A stretch of DNA of 5,149 bases from Pseudolabrys sp. (GTDB taxonomy: Bacteria; Pseudomonadota; Alphaproteobacteria; Rhizobiales; Xanthobacteraceae): the NCBI GenBank assembly GCA_026125925.1, contig JAHCKF010000266.1, positions 1 through 5,149 on the forward strand. Reading direction: 5' to 3'. The notes below the pieces were generated by a model. That model saw nothing but the letters and a program-made list of their open reading frames with translations, searched no databases and was not told the DNA's origin. The stretch's first letter is position 1. The number at the start of each line of letters is the position of its first letter. Below are positions 1 to 5,149 of this stretch, in pieces. The position numbers were made by a program, and so were the translations under genes.

Positions 1-1
1 G

Positions 2-481
2 ATCGTGTTTCCGCTGTCCAACCCGGTGTCCTGCGCCGAGGCGACGCCGGCCGATGTCGAACGTTGGAGCGAAGGCCGCGCACTGATCGGCGCCGGCTCG
101 CCGTTCCCGCCGATCAAGCGCGGCGGACAGAGCTTCGCGGTCGATCAGACCAACAACTCCTACATCTTCCCCGGCGTCGGTCTCGGCACCATCGCGACGC
201 GGGCGCGGCGCATCACCGACACGATGTTCATGGCCGCCGCCAAGGCGCTCGCCGAGTTGTCGCCGGCGCGCCACGATCCGAACGCCAACCTCTTGCCGCG
301 CGTCACTCAGTTGCGCGACGTCGCGGTGGCCGTGGCCATCGCCGTCGGCAGGCAGGCTTATGCCGAAGGGCTGACCGAGGGCGTCAACGAAGACGATATT
401 GAAGCCGCGGTGCACGCCAAGATGTGGGCGCCGAAGTATTTGAATTATGTGAGGGCCACCGACGGCGCCCCCTTTCCCTAG
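2..481 (+). CDS. Malic enzyme (oxaloacetate-decarboxylating malate dehydrogenase), C-terminal fragment
   Basis: This is the C-terminal ~159 residues of a malic enzyme, which oxidatively decarboxylates malate to pyruvate with NAD(P)+ in the cytoplasm, linking the TCA cycle to pyruvate. The frame is open to the left edge, so the true start lies outside the window and the GTG at 5 is an internal valine. Seen directly: FPLSNP near the left edge (the Asn of SNP is a known substrate-site position), then WSEGRALIGAGSPF, then the DQTNNSYIFPGVGLG block at about residues 47-61 counted from codon 5, whose NN pair is the other conserved malate-binding site. The helical tail ending in WAPKYLNYVR matches the single-domain MaeA/SfcA-like type; no phosphotransacetylase-like extension of the kind seen in rhizobial DME/TME follows, as the stop is at 479-481. 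The cofactor cannot be decided because the central Rossmann region is missing. The exporter gene begins 10 nt downstream, suggesting an operon. Confidence 0.93.
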   Translation: MVFPLSNPVSCAEATPADVERWSEGRALIGAGSPFPPIKRGGQSFAVDQTNNSYIFPGVGLGTIATRARRITDTMFMAAAKALAELSPARHDPNANLLPRVTQLRDVAVAVAIAVGRQAYAEGLTEGVNEDDIEAAVHAKMWAPKYLNYVRATDGAPFP

Positions 482-491
482 CCGCGCTGCC

Positions 492-1124
492 ATGTCCCTC
501 CTCCCCACCTTTCTCCAGCTCTCCCTCCTCCACATCCTGATGGCCATGATCCCCGGCCCCAACACCGTGGTTGTGAGCTACGTGTCGGCGCGGGTGTCCC
601 GGAGCGCCGGGCTCAGGGCCGTCGGCGGCGTCGTCGCCGGTTCGGCGATTTGGGTTACGCTGTCGATGTTCGGCGTCGGCGTGCTGCTGCTCGAGGCCGG
701 CCTGGTCTATCGCGCGCTGCGCTGGGTCGGCGCCGCCTATCTCGTCTATGTCGGCGTGCGCATGCTGATGGCTGGCGCCGGACCGGCGAACGGCCAGCGC
801 CCGGCACAGGTCAAACGTTCGCCGTTCATCGCCGGCCTGCTAACCACTTTGTCCAATCCGAAGTCCGCGGTGTTCTGGACCAGCGTCTTCGTCGTCGTTA
901 TGCCGGCGCATGCACCGGCCTGGTTCTACGCCGCGGTGCTAGCGCTGATCATCGCCCAATCCTTCGGCTGGTATGCTTTCGTGGCGCTGGCGCTCTCCAC
1001 CGAGTTCGCCCGCCGGCACTATCAGCGTTTCGCGCAGTGGCTCGACCGCCTTGCCGGTGTCATCATGGTCGGGCTTGGCTTGAGGCTCGCCTATGAACTG
1101 CGCAACGAGATGATCGGACGCTGA
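492..1124 (+). CDS. LysE/RhtB-family inner-membrane amino-acid/metabolite exporter
   Basis: A 210-residue hydrophobic protein of the LysE/RhtB translocator family, whose members export amino acids or related small metabolites across the inner membrane, driven by ion gradients. Evidence: the family's PGPN motif at residues 21-24 at the end of the first membrane segment, the second half-motif LSNPK at 120-124, about six hydrophobic segments (roughly 6-30, 42-66, 68-92, 112-138, 145-168, 186-203), and a length typical for the family. The substrate cannot be read from the sequence. The ATG at 492 puts the N-terminus in register with the family, but no clear Shine-Dalgarno precedes it; translation may depend on ribosomes finishing the malic enzyme 10 nt upstream. 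Its TGA overlaps the next gene's ATG by one base. Confidence 0.92.
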   Translation: MSLLPTFLQLSLLHILMAMIPGPNTVVVSYVSARVSRSAGLRAVGGVVAGSAIWVTLSMFGVGVLLLEAGLVYRALRWVGAAYLVYVGVRMLMAGAGPANGQRPAQVKRSPFIAGLLTTLSNPKSAVFWTSVFVVVMPAHAPAWFYAAVLALIIAQSFGWYAFVALALSTEFARRHYQRFAQWLDRLAGVIMVGLGLRLAYELRNEMIGR

Positions 1125-1126
1125 TG
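1122..1126 (+). promoter_or_regulatory. Stop-start overlap TGATG (translational coupling)
   Basis: The exporter's TGA (1122-1124) shares its last base with the thioesterase ATG (1124-1126). This one-base overlap is a standard sign of re-initiation by the same ribosome and fixes the thioesterase start. The sequence just upstream (AACGAGATGATCGGACGC) offers only a weak GA-rich ribosome binding site. Confidence 0.75.
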
Positions 1127-1537
1127 CAGAAGACCGACTATCCGCTCTGGGCTCGCGACACCATCCGCTACGGCGACACCGACAAGCAGGGCCACGTCAA
1201 CAATGCGGTGTTCTCGACCTTTCTCGAGACCGGCCGCGTCCAGTTCCTGCTGAACTCCGGCCGGCCGATCCGCGCCCCCGGCACCAATTTCGTGCTGGCG
1301 CGGCTGGTGCTCGACTACAAGGCGGAGATGCTGTGGCCGGGCGAGGCCGACATCGGCACCCGGGTCAAAAGCGTCGGCAAGTCGTCCTTCGTGCTGGAAC
1401 AGATCGTCATGCAGGGCGACACCGTCACCGCCGTCGCCGAGACCGTCATGGTCATGGTCGATGAAAAAACGCGCAAGTCCTGCCCGCTGCCGGAGGCGTC
1501 GGTCGCGGCGTTGACCGCGCTGAAAAATAACATCTGA
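1124..1537 (+). CDS. Hotdog-fold acyl-CoA thioesterase (4-hydroxybenzoyl-CoA thioesterase/YbgC-like)
   Basis: A 137-residue cytoplasmic protein of the 4HBT hotdog superfamily, which hydrolyses acyl-CoA thioesters to the free acid and CoA. The N-terminal signature is clear: RYGDTDKQGHVNNAVF at residues 15-30, with Asp20 in the position of the catalytic aspartate of the 4HBT group and GHVNN at 23-27 opening the long hotdog helix, which carries the conserved Glu35 and Arg38 (FLETGR). Later beta strands include FVLARLVLDYKAEM and the SFVLEQIVM region, and the length is normal for a single hotdog domain; members usually form dimers or tetramers. The ATG overlaps the exporter's TGA as TGATG, so translation is probably coupled. 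The physiological acyl-CoA is unknown; its neighbours suggest a housekeeping role in carbon overflow, but that is inference. Confidence 0.9.
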   Translation: MQKTDYPLWARDTIRYGDTDKQGHVNNAVFSTFLETGRVQFLLNSGRPIRAPGTNFVLARLVLDYKAEMLWPGEADIGTRVKSVGKSSFVLEQIVMQGDTVTAVAETVMVMVDEKTRKSCPLPEASVAALTALKNNI

Positions 1538-1557
1538 CCGCGCCGGCAACTCCGTTC

Positions 1558-1577
1558 GTCCCCGCGAAAGCGGGGAC
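1558..1577. repeat. GC-rich hairpin repeat with GAAA loop
   Basis: A perfect 8-bp inverted repeat, GTCCCCGC and GCGGGGAC, separated by GAAA. It starts 20 nt after the thioesterase stop. The CCCCGCGAAAGCGGGG core is a familiar dispersed intergenic element in alphaproteobacterial genomes (recalled, not searched). In RNA it would form a very stable stem capped by a GNRA tetraloop and could act as a terminator or a 3' end stabiliser for the upstream three-gene unit. There is no run of U after it, only GGTCTTT a few bases further on, so a classical intrinsic terminator is not established. Confidence 0.75.
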
Positions 1578-1597
1578 CCGGTCTTTGCCGAAAATTC

Positions 1598-1606
1598 TGC
1601 TATATG
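1598..1606 (+). promoter_or_regulatory. Candidate extended -10 promoter element
   Basis: TGCTATATG fits the extended -10 pattern TGnTATAAT at seven of its eight defined positions and stands out in an AT-richer patch (AAAATTCTGCTATATGG) within GC-rich surroundings. A well-spaced -35 box is not visible; TTGCCG at 1585-1590 is only 10 nt upstream. Transcription from here would start near 1612 and give a leader of about 37 nt before the ATG at 1649. It would serve the coiled-coil protein and probably the ABC exporter. Confidence 0.35.
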
Positions 1607-1614
1607 GCTGTGGG

Positions 1615-1634
1615 CCCCCCGCTTTCTTGGGGTC
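1615..1634. repeat. Degenerate inverted copy of the GAAA hairpin repeat
   Basis: Read on the - strand, this stretch contains CCCCAAGAAAGCGGGG and matches the repeat at 1558-1577 at 15 of 20 positions. It lies in the leader of the coiled-coil gene in opposite orientation to the intact copy. The stem is reduced to CCCC/GGGG (1617-1620 with 1629-1632). It may be a decayed end of the same element or a chance match in GC-rich DNA. Confidence 0.35.
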
Positions 1635-1637
1635 AGC

Positions 1638-1641
1638 GGAG
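1638..1641 (+). promoter_or_regulatory. Ribosome binding site that decides the coiled-coil gene start
   Basis: GGAG within AGCGGAG lies 7 nt before the ATG at 1649, an ideal spacing. It is only 1 nt before the in-frame ATG at 1643 and lies inside the reading frame if the ATG at 1604 were used. This favours 1649 as the start and also yields the cleanest signal peptide. Confidence 0.6.
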
Positions 1642-1648
1642 TATGGGA

Positions 1649-1975
1649 ATGCGCCACGGCCTCAATCTGAACTCGGCGGTACTGGGATTCACCGTATTGC
1701 TTACCGCCCCCGCCCTCGCGCAGGATATCCGCGGCCTCGAAGTCTGTACCGCCGAGAAGCAGATGGACCGCCGCACCTCGTGCCTGCAGGCCAATACCGA
1801 CTTCCTGCAGCAGACTTTGGAGCGCCATCGCCGCGAGGCGCAGAAGAAGCAGACCGCCGCCGATACCGAGATCGCGGCGCTGAAAGAGCGTATCGCCAAA
1901 CTGGAACAGGATCTCGTCAGCCTGAAGAAAGCCGCCGCCCCGGCTGACAAGAACGAGGCGGCTCCGAAAAAATAA
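1649..1975 (+). CDS. Small exported coiled-coil protein of unknown function
   Basis: I do not recognise a named family. With the start at 1649 the product has 108 residues: a signal peptide (hydrophobic stretch at about 9-20, likely cleavage in ALA-QD after residue 24), then a short region with two cysteines (Cys33 and Cys45, a C-x11-C pair that could form a disulfide in the periplasm), then a long helix from about 46 to 94. Residues Ile75, Leu78, Ile82, Leu85, Leu89 and Leu92 follow strict 3/4 heptad spacing, so a dimeric or oligomeric coiled coil is likely. The tail (95-108) is rich in Ala, Pro and Lys and probably disordered. The stop lies 24 nt before the ABC exporter gene with no terminator between, so the two are probably co-transcribed. 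A role assisting the exporter in the periplasm is only inferred. An upstream in-frame ATG at 1604 is less likely because it overlaps the promoter candidate. Confidence 0.75.
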   Translation: MRHGLNLNSAVLGFTVLLTAPALAQDIRGLEVCTAEKQMDRRTSCLQANTDFLQQTLERHRREAQKKQTAADTEIAALKERIAKLEQDLVSLKKAAAPADKNEAAPKK

Positions 1976-1999
1976 TCCGGCACTCCCGGCACAACCGCC

Positions 2000-3763
2000 A
2001 TGGCGCTTCTCCGTCTCTATCGTCGTGTGCTCGCCCTGCTCGGTGACGAGGCCCGCCTCGCCTGGGCGATCGCCTTCGGCAATCTGGCGCTGGCGGTCGC
2101 GCAATTCGCCGAGCCGGTGCTGCTCGGCCGCATCATCGACGCGCTGAGCAAAGGACAGGCCTCCGGCACGCCGCCGTCCTGGCAGCATCTTTCGGTGCTG
2201 ATGTCGGCCTGGGCCGGCTTCGGCATCTTCACCATCGTCGCCGGCACGCTGATCGCACTACACGCCGACCGCCTTGCCCACCGCCGGCGCCAGGTGGTGC
2301 TGACGCGCTATTTCGAGCACGTGCTCGAACTGCCGCTGTCCTACCACGGCAACACCCACTCCGGCCGCCTGATGAAGGTGATGCTGGAAGGCACCGACGC
2401 GCTGTGGGGCCTGTGGCTCGGCTTCTTCCGCGAGCACTTCGCCGCCATGATCGGCCTTCTGGTGCTGCTGCCGGTGTCGCTGTTCATCAACTGGCGGCTG
2501 GCGAGCCTGCTGATCGTGCTCTGCATCGTGTTCGCCTTCCTCACCGCGATCATCGTGCGCAAGACCGGCAGCATGCAGGAGGAGGTCAACCAGCATTACT
2601 CCGATCTCGCCGAGCGCGCTTCCGACACGCTCGGCAACATCGCGCTGGTGCAGAGCTTCTCGCGGCTCGAACAGGAGGTCACCGATCTCAAGCAGATCGT
2701 CGAGCGCCTCTTGGCGGCGCAGATGCCGGTGCTGTCATGGTGGGCGCTGGCCACCGTGCTGACGCGCACGGCGACGACGCTGGCGGTGCTGGCGATCATC
2801 GTCATCGGCACCTGGCTCAATCTGCGCGGCGAAGCCACCATCGGCGAGATGGTGACCTTCATGAGCTTTGCCGGCCTGATCATCTCGCGCATGGAGCACA
2901 CCGTCGCCTTCGTCGACGATCTCGTCGGCCATGTCGGCCAGCTCATCGAATTCTTCCAGGTGTGGGACACCATCCCCGACATTCGCGACCGGCCGAACGC
3001 CGTCGATCCGGGACGCCTCTCCGGCAACATCCGCTTCAACGACGTGTCGTTCTCCTATGACGGCCGGCGCCCCGCCGCCGATCATCTGAGCTTCACCGTC
3101 AACCCCGGCGAGACCATCGCGCTGGTCGGCGCGACCGGCGCCGGCAAATCGACCGCCATCGCGCTGCTGCACCGCGCCTTCGATCCGCAGGGCGGCAGCA
3201 TCGAGGCCGACGGCATCGACATCCGCGACATCAAGCTCGCGGCGCTCCGCCGCAATATCGGCGTGGTGTTTCAGGAGGCATTGCTGTTCAACCGCTCGAT
3301 CGCCGAGAACCTGCGCGTCGGCAAGCCGGACGCCACTGACGAGGAAATCCGCGACGCTGCCCGGCGCGCGCAGGCGCTGGAATTCATCGACCGCAAATTC
3401 CACGGCTTCAAGGAGGTGGTCGGCGAGCGCGGCCGCTCGCTATCGGGCGGCGAGCGTCAGCGGCTCTCGATCGCCCGCGCCTTGCTCAAGAACCCGCCGA
3501 TCCTCATTCTCGATGAGGCGACCAGCGCGCTCGATGCCGCGACCGAGAGCAAGGTGATGGCGGCGCTCGACGAGGTGATGAAGGACCGCACCACTTTCGT
3601 CATCGCGCACCGGCTCTCCACCGTGCGCAACGCGACGCGCATCCTGGTGTTCGATTCCGGCAGGATCGTCGAAAGCGGCACCTTTGACGAACTGGTGGCG
3701 CAAGGCGGCAGATTCGCCGGGCTCGCCAAGGCGCAGTTCATGGTGGCGGGCGGGACGGAGTAG
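2000..3763 (+). CDS. ndvA: ABC exporter, fused permease and ATPase, NdvA/ChvA-like (cyclic beta-glucan export)
   Basis: A 587-residue half-transporter with an N-terminal membrane domain and a C-terminal ATPase, working as a homodimer in the inner membrane. The membrane domain (about 20-310) has hydrophobic segments near 20-45, 65-88, 143-165, 167-188, 248-270 and 280-297. The ATPase is complete: Walker [10 protein letters not shown] at 377-385 (Lys383), Q-loop Gln425, signature LSGGERQ at 481-487, Walker B ILILDE at 501-506 with catalytic Glu506, and switch His537. Stretches such as [42 protein letters not shown] and the DPQGG region resemble recalled NdvA/ChvA, which exports cyclic beta-1,2-glucan to the periplasm for osmotic adaptation and host interaction. 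The overall length agrees too. No glucan synthase (ndvB) lies in the window, so the substrate is inferred; a general lipid/multidrug exporter is the alternative. No strong ribosome binding site precedes the ATG, consistent with read-through from the gene 24 nt upstream. Confidence 0.85.
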   Translation: MALLRLYRRVLALLGDEARLAWAIAFGNLALAVAQFAEPVLLGRIIDALSKGQASGTPPSWQHLSVLMSAWAGFGIFTIVAGTLIALHADRLAHRRRQVVLTRYFEHVLELPLSYHGNTHSGRLMKVMLEGTDALWGLWLGFFREHFAAMIGLLVLLPVSLFINWRLASLLIVLCIVFAFLTAIIVRKTGSMQEEVNQHYSDLAERASDTLGNIALVQSFSRLEQEVTDLKQIVERLLAAQMPVLSWWALATVLTRTATTLAVLAIIVIGTWLNLRGEATIGEMVTFMSFAGLIISRMEHTVAFVDDLVGHVGQLIEFFQVWDTIPDIRDRPNAVDPGRLSGNIRFNDVSFSYDGRRPAADHLSFTVNPGETIALVGATGAGKSTAIALLHRAFDPQGGSIEADGIDIRDIKLAALRRNIGVVFQEALLFNRSIAENLRVGKPDATDEEIRDAARRAQALEFIDRKFHGFKEVVGERGRSLSGGERQRLSIARALLKNPPILILDEATSALDAATESKVMAALDEVMKDRTTFVIAHRLSTVRNATRILVFDSGRIVESGTFDELVAQGGRFAGLAKAQFMVAGGTE

Positions 3764-3770
3764 TTGACTT

Positions 3771-3871
3771 GTCATTCCGGGACGCGCGTAAAACGCGCGG
3801 GCCCGGAATCCATACGCCGCAGCAGGGGTTATGGATTCCGGGTTCGCCGCTTCGCGGCGCCCCGGAATGAC
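3771..3871. repeat. Composite palindromic intergenic repeat, three-armed cruciform
   Basis: Outer arms GTCATTCCGGG (3771-3781) and CCCGGAATGAC (3861-3871) are perfect 11-bp inverted repeats. Inside lie three more perfect palindromes: CGCGCGT/ACGCGCG (3783-3789 with 3793-3799, AAA loop), CCCGGAATCCATA/TATGGATTCCGGG (3802-3814 with 3830-3842, 13 bp, 15-nt loop) and CGCCGC/GCGGCG (3845-3850 with 3854-3859, TTC loop). The eight-base unit ATTCCGGG or its complement occurs four times (3774, 3802, 3835, 3861), so two separate hairpins can form instead. This layout is a familiar dispersed element in Bradyrhizobium-type genomes (recalled). It fills almost all of the gap between the convergent genes, ending 4 nt before the barrel gene's stop, and could act as a two-way terminator. 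Confidence 0.9.
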
Positions 3872-3875
3872 GACA

Positions 3876-4580
3876 TCACCAATGATAGTTCAATCCCGCG
3901 CGCAGGATGTCTTCGGTGATCGGCGCCTTCAGCGTGTTGGTGCCTGACGCCGCGCCCATGAAGGTCGCAGTGCCGAGATCGATGTGCAGATACTCGGCCT
4001 TGGCGCTCCAGTTCTTGGTGAAGCCGTATTCGACGCCGGCGCCGGCGGTCCAGCCTGCCTTGGTGTCGCGCGAGGTGACGCCCGGCTGCACCGCCTTGAT
4101 GTCACCGTAGGCCAGACCGCCAGTGATGTAAGGCAGGATGCTGCCGAAGGCATAGCCGAGCCGCGCCCGCGTCGTGCCGAACCAGCTCTGCTCGGTGCGG
4201 CAGGTGCCGCCGCCATCGGTGGCGCAGACGCCGCCGCCCGCCGTCGAGCCGGAGAGCTTGGCCCAGTCGATATCGCTTTCCAGGCCGATCACGGTGTTGC
4301 CGAGCTGCCAGTTGTAGCCGATCTGGCCGCCGAGCAGCCCGCCATTGACGTCGAACCTGCCGGAATCGCCGCCGACCGCCGGATCGCTCCAGCTCGAGCG
4401 TCCCAGTGCGTAGCCGCCGTTGATGCCGAGATAGAAGCCGCGCCAGTCGAATGCCTGCGGCGGCGGCGGCGCCTTGTAGACCGGCGACACCTGCGCCTGC
4501 GGCGGCATATCGGCCGCGAGCGCCGGCGCGCTCAGCGCCGCCGAGACAACACCGGCCAGCAGGATCGCCGAAAACTTCAT
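3876..4580 (-). CDS. Outer-membrane beta-barrel protein, Omp25/Omp31-like
   Basis: A 234-residue small outer-membrane barrel of the type abundant in rhizobia and Brucella relatives. Seen: a signal peptide with hydrophobic core at 5-18 and cleavage ALA-AD after residue 22; a proline-rich linker at about 26-42 (VYKAPPPPQ); the characteristic first strand DWRGFYLGINGGYALG at 45-60; alternating strand patterns such as GGLLGGQIGYNWQ, TRARLGYAF, LPYITGGLAYGD, GWTAGAGVEYGF and WSAKAEYLHIDLG; and a C-terminal strand ending in NYHW, whose last aromatic residue is the usual barrel-assembly signal. About eight strands are expected. Cys119 and Cys127 sit in what should be a surface loop. The ATG at 4580 was chosen because it gives the exact signal peptide start; the frame stays open for another 36 codons to an ATG at 4688, which would bury the signal peptide. 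A GAG lies about 6 nt before the chosen ATG. Function is structural or porin-like; the specific role is unknown. Confidence 0.92.
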   Translation of the reverse strand: MKFSAILLAGVVSAALSAPALAADMPPQAQVSPVYKAPPPPQAFDWRGFYLGINGGYALGRSSWSDPAVGGDSGRFDVNGGLLGGQIGYNWQLGNTVIGLESDIDWAKLSGSTAGGGVCATDGGGTCRTEQSWFGTTRARLGYAFGSILPYITGGLAYGDIKAVQPGVTSRDTKAGWTAGAGVEYGFTKNWSAKAEYLHIDLGTATFMGAASGTNTLKAPITEDILRAGLNYHW

Positions 4581-4647
4581 GGTCAACTCGTGCTCCACAG
4601 CCGACAACGCGGAAAGTCCGCCAGCGTTGCGTGCCAGCAGTTCCCCC

Positions 4648-4690
4648 GTATTTGAAGTTAAATGTTGGTCATGGAAAAAGGCCCGCACAA
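4648..4690 (-). promoter_or_regulatory. Weak candidate promoter region of the barrel gene
   Basis: Read on the - strand, TTGTGC at 4690-4685 could serve as a -35 box, with AACATT (4666-4661, 18-bp spacer) as a poor -10; TTTAAC (4662-4657) is a better -10 sequence but is too far from that -35. This is the most AT-rich part of the gap upstream of the barrel gene. A start here would leave a leader of roughly 70 to 80 nt. No match is strong enough to fix the promoter. Confidence 0.25.
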
Positions 4691-4721
4691 GGCTCGGCTA
4701 AGGCCCGGAAAAGGCTAAGCA
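4678..4721. repeat. Tandem 22-bp repeat with AAGGC every 11 bp
   Basis: AAGGC begins at 4678, 4689, 4700 and 4711, a period of exactly 11 bp. At the next level it is two adjacent 22-bp units (4678-4699 and 4700-4721) that agree at 17 of 22 positions, each built as AAGGCCC then AAGGCTM. It lies about 100 to 140 bp upstream of the barrel gene's ATG, where an upstream activator or repressor site would be expected, and just past the end of the regulator gene. Sites one helical turn apart face the same side of the DNA. A binding function is inference. Confidence 0.6.
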
Positions 4722-4760
4722 AGCGGACGCCGCCGCGCTTTCGCCGCCGATCGGCCTCAA

Positions 4761-5149
4761 TCAGCGGCGGCGCGCCGGTTCCAGATAATGCGGCGCCATC
4801 GCCCGCCACTCGCGCAAGGCGGCGCGGAAGTCGGCCTGCGGCCCCTGCCCGCTCGCCGTCAACGCCATGCCGCGCAACATGTATTGCGTCGCGCGCACGA
4901 ACGCCCGCACCCGCGCGCGTGAATAGCCGTCCTGCGCCAGCGCCGCGATCCAGATGTCGTCATGGCTCTGGCGATACTCGTCGTAGAGCGCGTGAAAGAT
5001 CGCCGCCAGTTTCTTGTCGGTGCGCGCCGCCATCTGCAATTCGAGCAGCGCGAGATAAACCCGGCTGAGGAAGAAGGATTCTGAATCGCGCAGGAAGCGG
5101 TCGATGGCCGGACCGCCGCCGGCATCGCGCGCCAGCGCCTGCGCATGTT
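4761..5149 (-). CDS. Probable TetR/AcrR-family transcriptional regulator, C-terminal part
   Basis: The frame is open from the right edge to the TGA at 4761-4763, giving about 129 residues; the N-terminus lies outside the window. Read through the edge, it begins HAQALARDAGGGPAIDRF and continues RDSESFFLSRVYLALLELQMAARTD. The content is all helical: a segment LALLELQMAARTDKKLAAIFHALYDEYRQSHDDIWIAALAQDG, then SRARVRAFVRATQYMLRGMALTASG, and a final helix with ALREWRAMAPHYL. This order (helix with 'ARTD', a pause at DG, then a helix entering 'RGMAL') is what TetR C-terminal ligand-binding/dimerisation domains look like. The DNA-binding helix-turn-helix would be in the missing N-terminal part, so the call rests on the C-terminal half alone, which is poorly conserved in the family. 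The TTG at 5039 is an internal Leu codon. It lies upstream of the barrel gene on the same strand, separated by 180 nt. Confidence 0.6.
   Translation of the reverse strand, partial: HAQALARDAGGGPAIDRFLRDSESFFLSRVYLALLELQMAARTDKKLAAIFHALYDEYRQSHDDIWIAALAQDGYSRARVRAFVRATQYMLRGMALTASGQGPQADFRAALREWRAMAPHYLEPARRR

Noticed and set aside
1604..1648. Upstream in-frame ATG at 1604 (and 1643) for the coiled-coil protein
   Set aside because: The ATG at 1604 is part of the -10 candidate, lacks a ribosome binding site and would put 15 residues ahead of the signal peptide; the GGAG spacing fits 1649 best.
1091..2188. Long 365-codon open frame on the - strand across the thioesterase, the repeat and the start of the ABC exporter
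   Set aside because: It is antisense to three well-supported genes, has no recognisable domain, is Arg/Gly/His-rich as expected from a GC-rich shadow frame, and crosses an intergenic repeat.
2735..3403. 222-codon - strand open frame inside the ABC exporter
   Set aside because: It is fully antisense to the conserved exporter and arises from third-position GC bias; no family features are visible.
3984..4655. 223-codon + strand open frame opposite the barrel gene
   Set aside because: It is antisense to the barrel gene, which has a signal peptide, strand pattern and C-terminal aromatic; the opposite frame has an Ala/Arg-rich composition without domains.
4581..4688. N-terminal extension of the barrel gene to an ATG at 4688
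   Set aside because: It would place 36 non-hydrophobic residues before a textbook signal peptide and run through the promoter/operator-like region.
4742..4772. GC-rich hairpin CGCCGCCG/CGGCGGCG over the stop codon of the regulator gene as a terminator
   Set aside because: Its 15-nt loop, low-complexity stem and lack of a U run on the - strand make chance pairing in GC-rich sequence more likely.
5037..5039. TTG at 5039 as start of a 92-residue gene
   Set aside because: The frame stays open to the window edge with a continuous helical pattern, so the TTG is an internal leucine codon.
1..5149. Search by eye for tRNA/rRNA genes, CRISPR arrays, insertion sequences, toxin-antitoxin or defence genes
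   Set aside because: No such signatures were seen; the genes are metabolic, transport, envelope and regulatory types, and codon use looks uniform throughout.

Overview
The window looks like chromosomal DNA from an alphaproteobacterium of the order Hyphomicrobiales, most likely the Bradyrhizobium/Rhodopseudomonas group. Three things point there: high GC with strong third-position GC bias, an Omp25/Omp31-type outer-membrane barrel with the typical 'DWRGFYLGINGGY' opening, and two kinds of intergenic palindrome that are common in these genomes (one with a GTCATTCCGGG core, one with a CCCCGCGAAAGCGGGG core). The assignment is an inference from recalled families; no search was run.

Left part (1-1537, + strand): three closely packed genes read as one probable operon. 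They are the C-terminal end of a malic enzyme (cut by the window edge), a LysE/RhtB-family exporter starting 10 nt later, and a hotdog-fold acyl-CoA thioesterase whose ATG overlaps the exporter's stop codon (TGATG). A GC-rich hairpin repeat with a GAAA loop follows the last stop.

Middle part (1538-3763, + strand): a small exported coiled-coil protein of unknown function, with its own plausible ribosome binding site and an extended -10 candidate, lies 24 nt upstream of a full-length fused permease/ATPase ABC exporter that resembles NdvA/ChvA, the cyclic beta-glucan exporter. The two are probably co-transcribed.

Right part (3764-5149): a 101-bp palindromic repeat that can fold as a three-armed cruciform fills the gap between the convergent ABC exporter gene and an outer-membrane beta-barrel gene on the - strand. 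Upstream of the barrel gene are four AAGGC motifs spaced exactly 11 bp apart. Beyond them is the C-terminal part of a probable TetR-family regulator, also on the - strand and cut by the window edge.

Overall this is mostly ordinary chromosomal content. I see no mobile element, phage, CRISPR array, tRNA or rRNA. The items most worth a second look are the helically phased AAGGC array, the uncharacterised coiled-coil partner of the glucan-type exporter, and the way palindromic repeats bracket promoters and gene ends.
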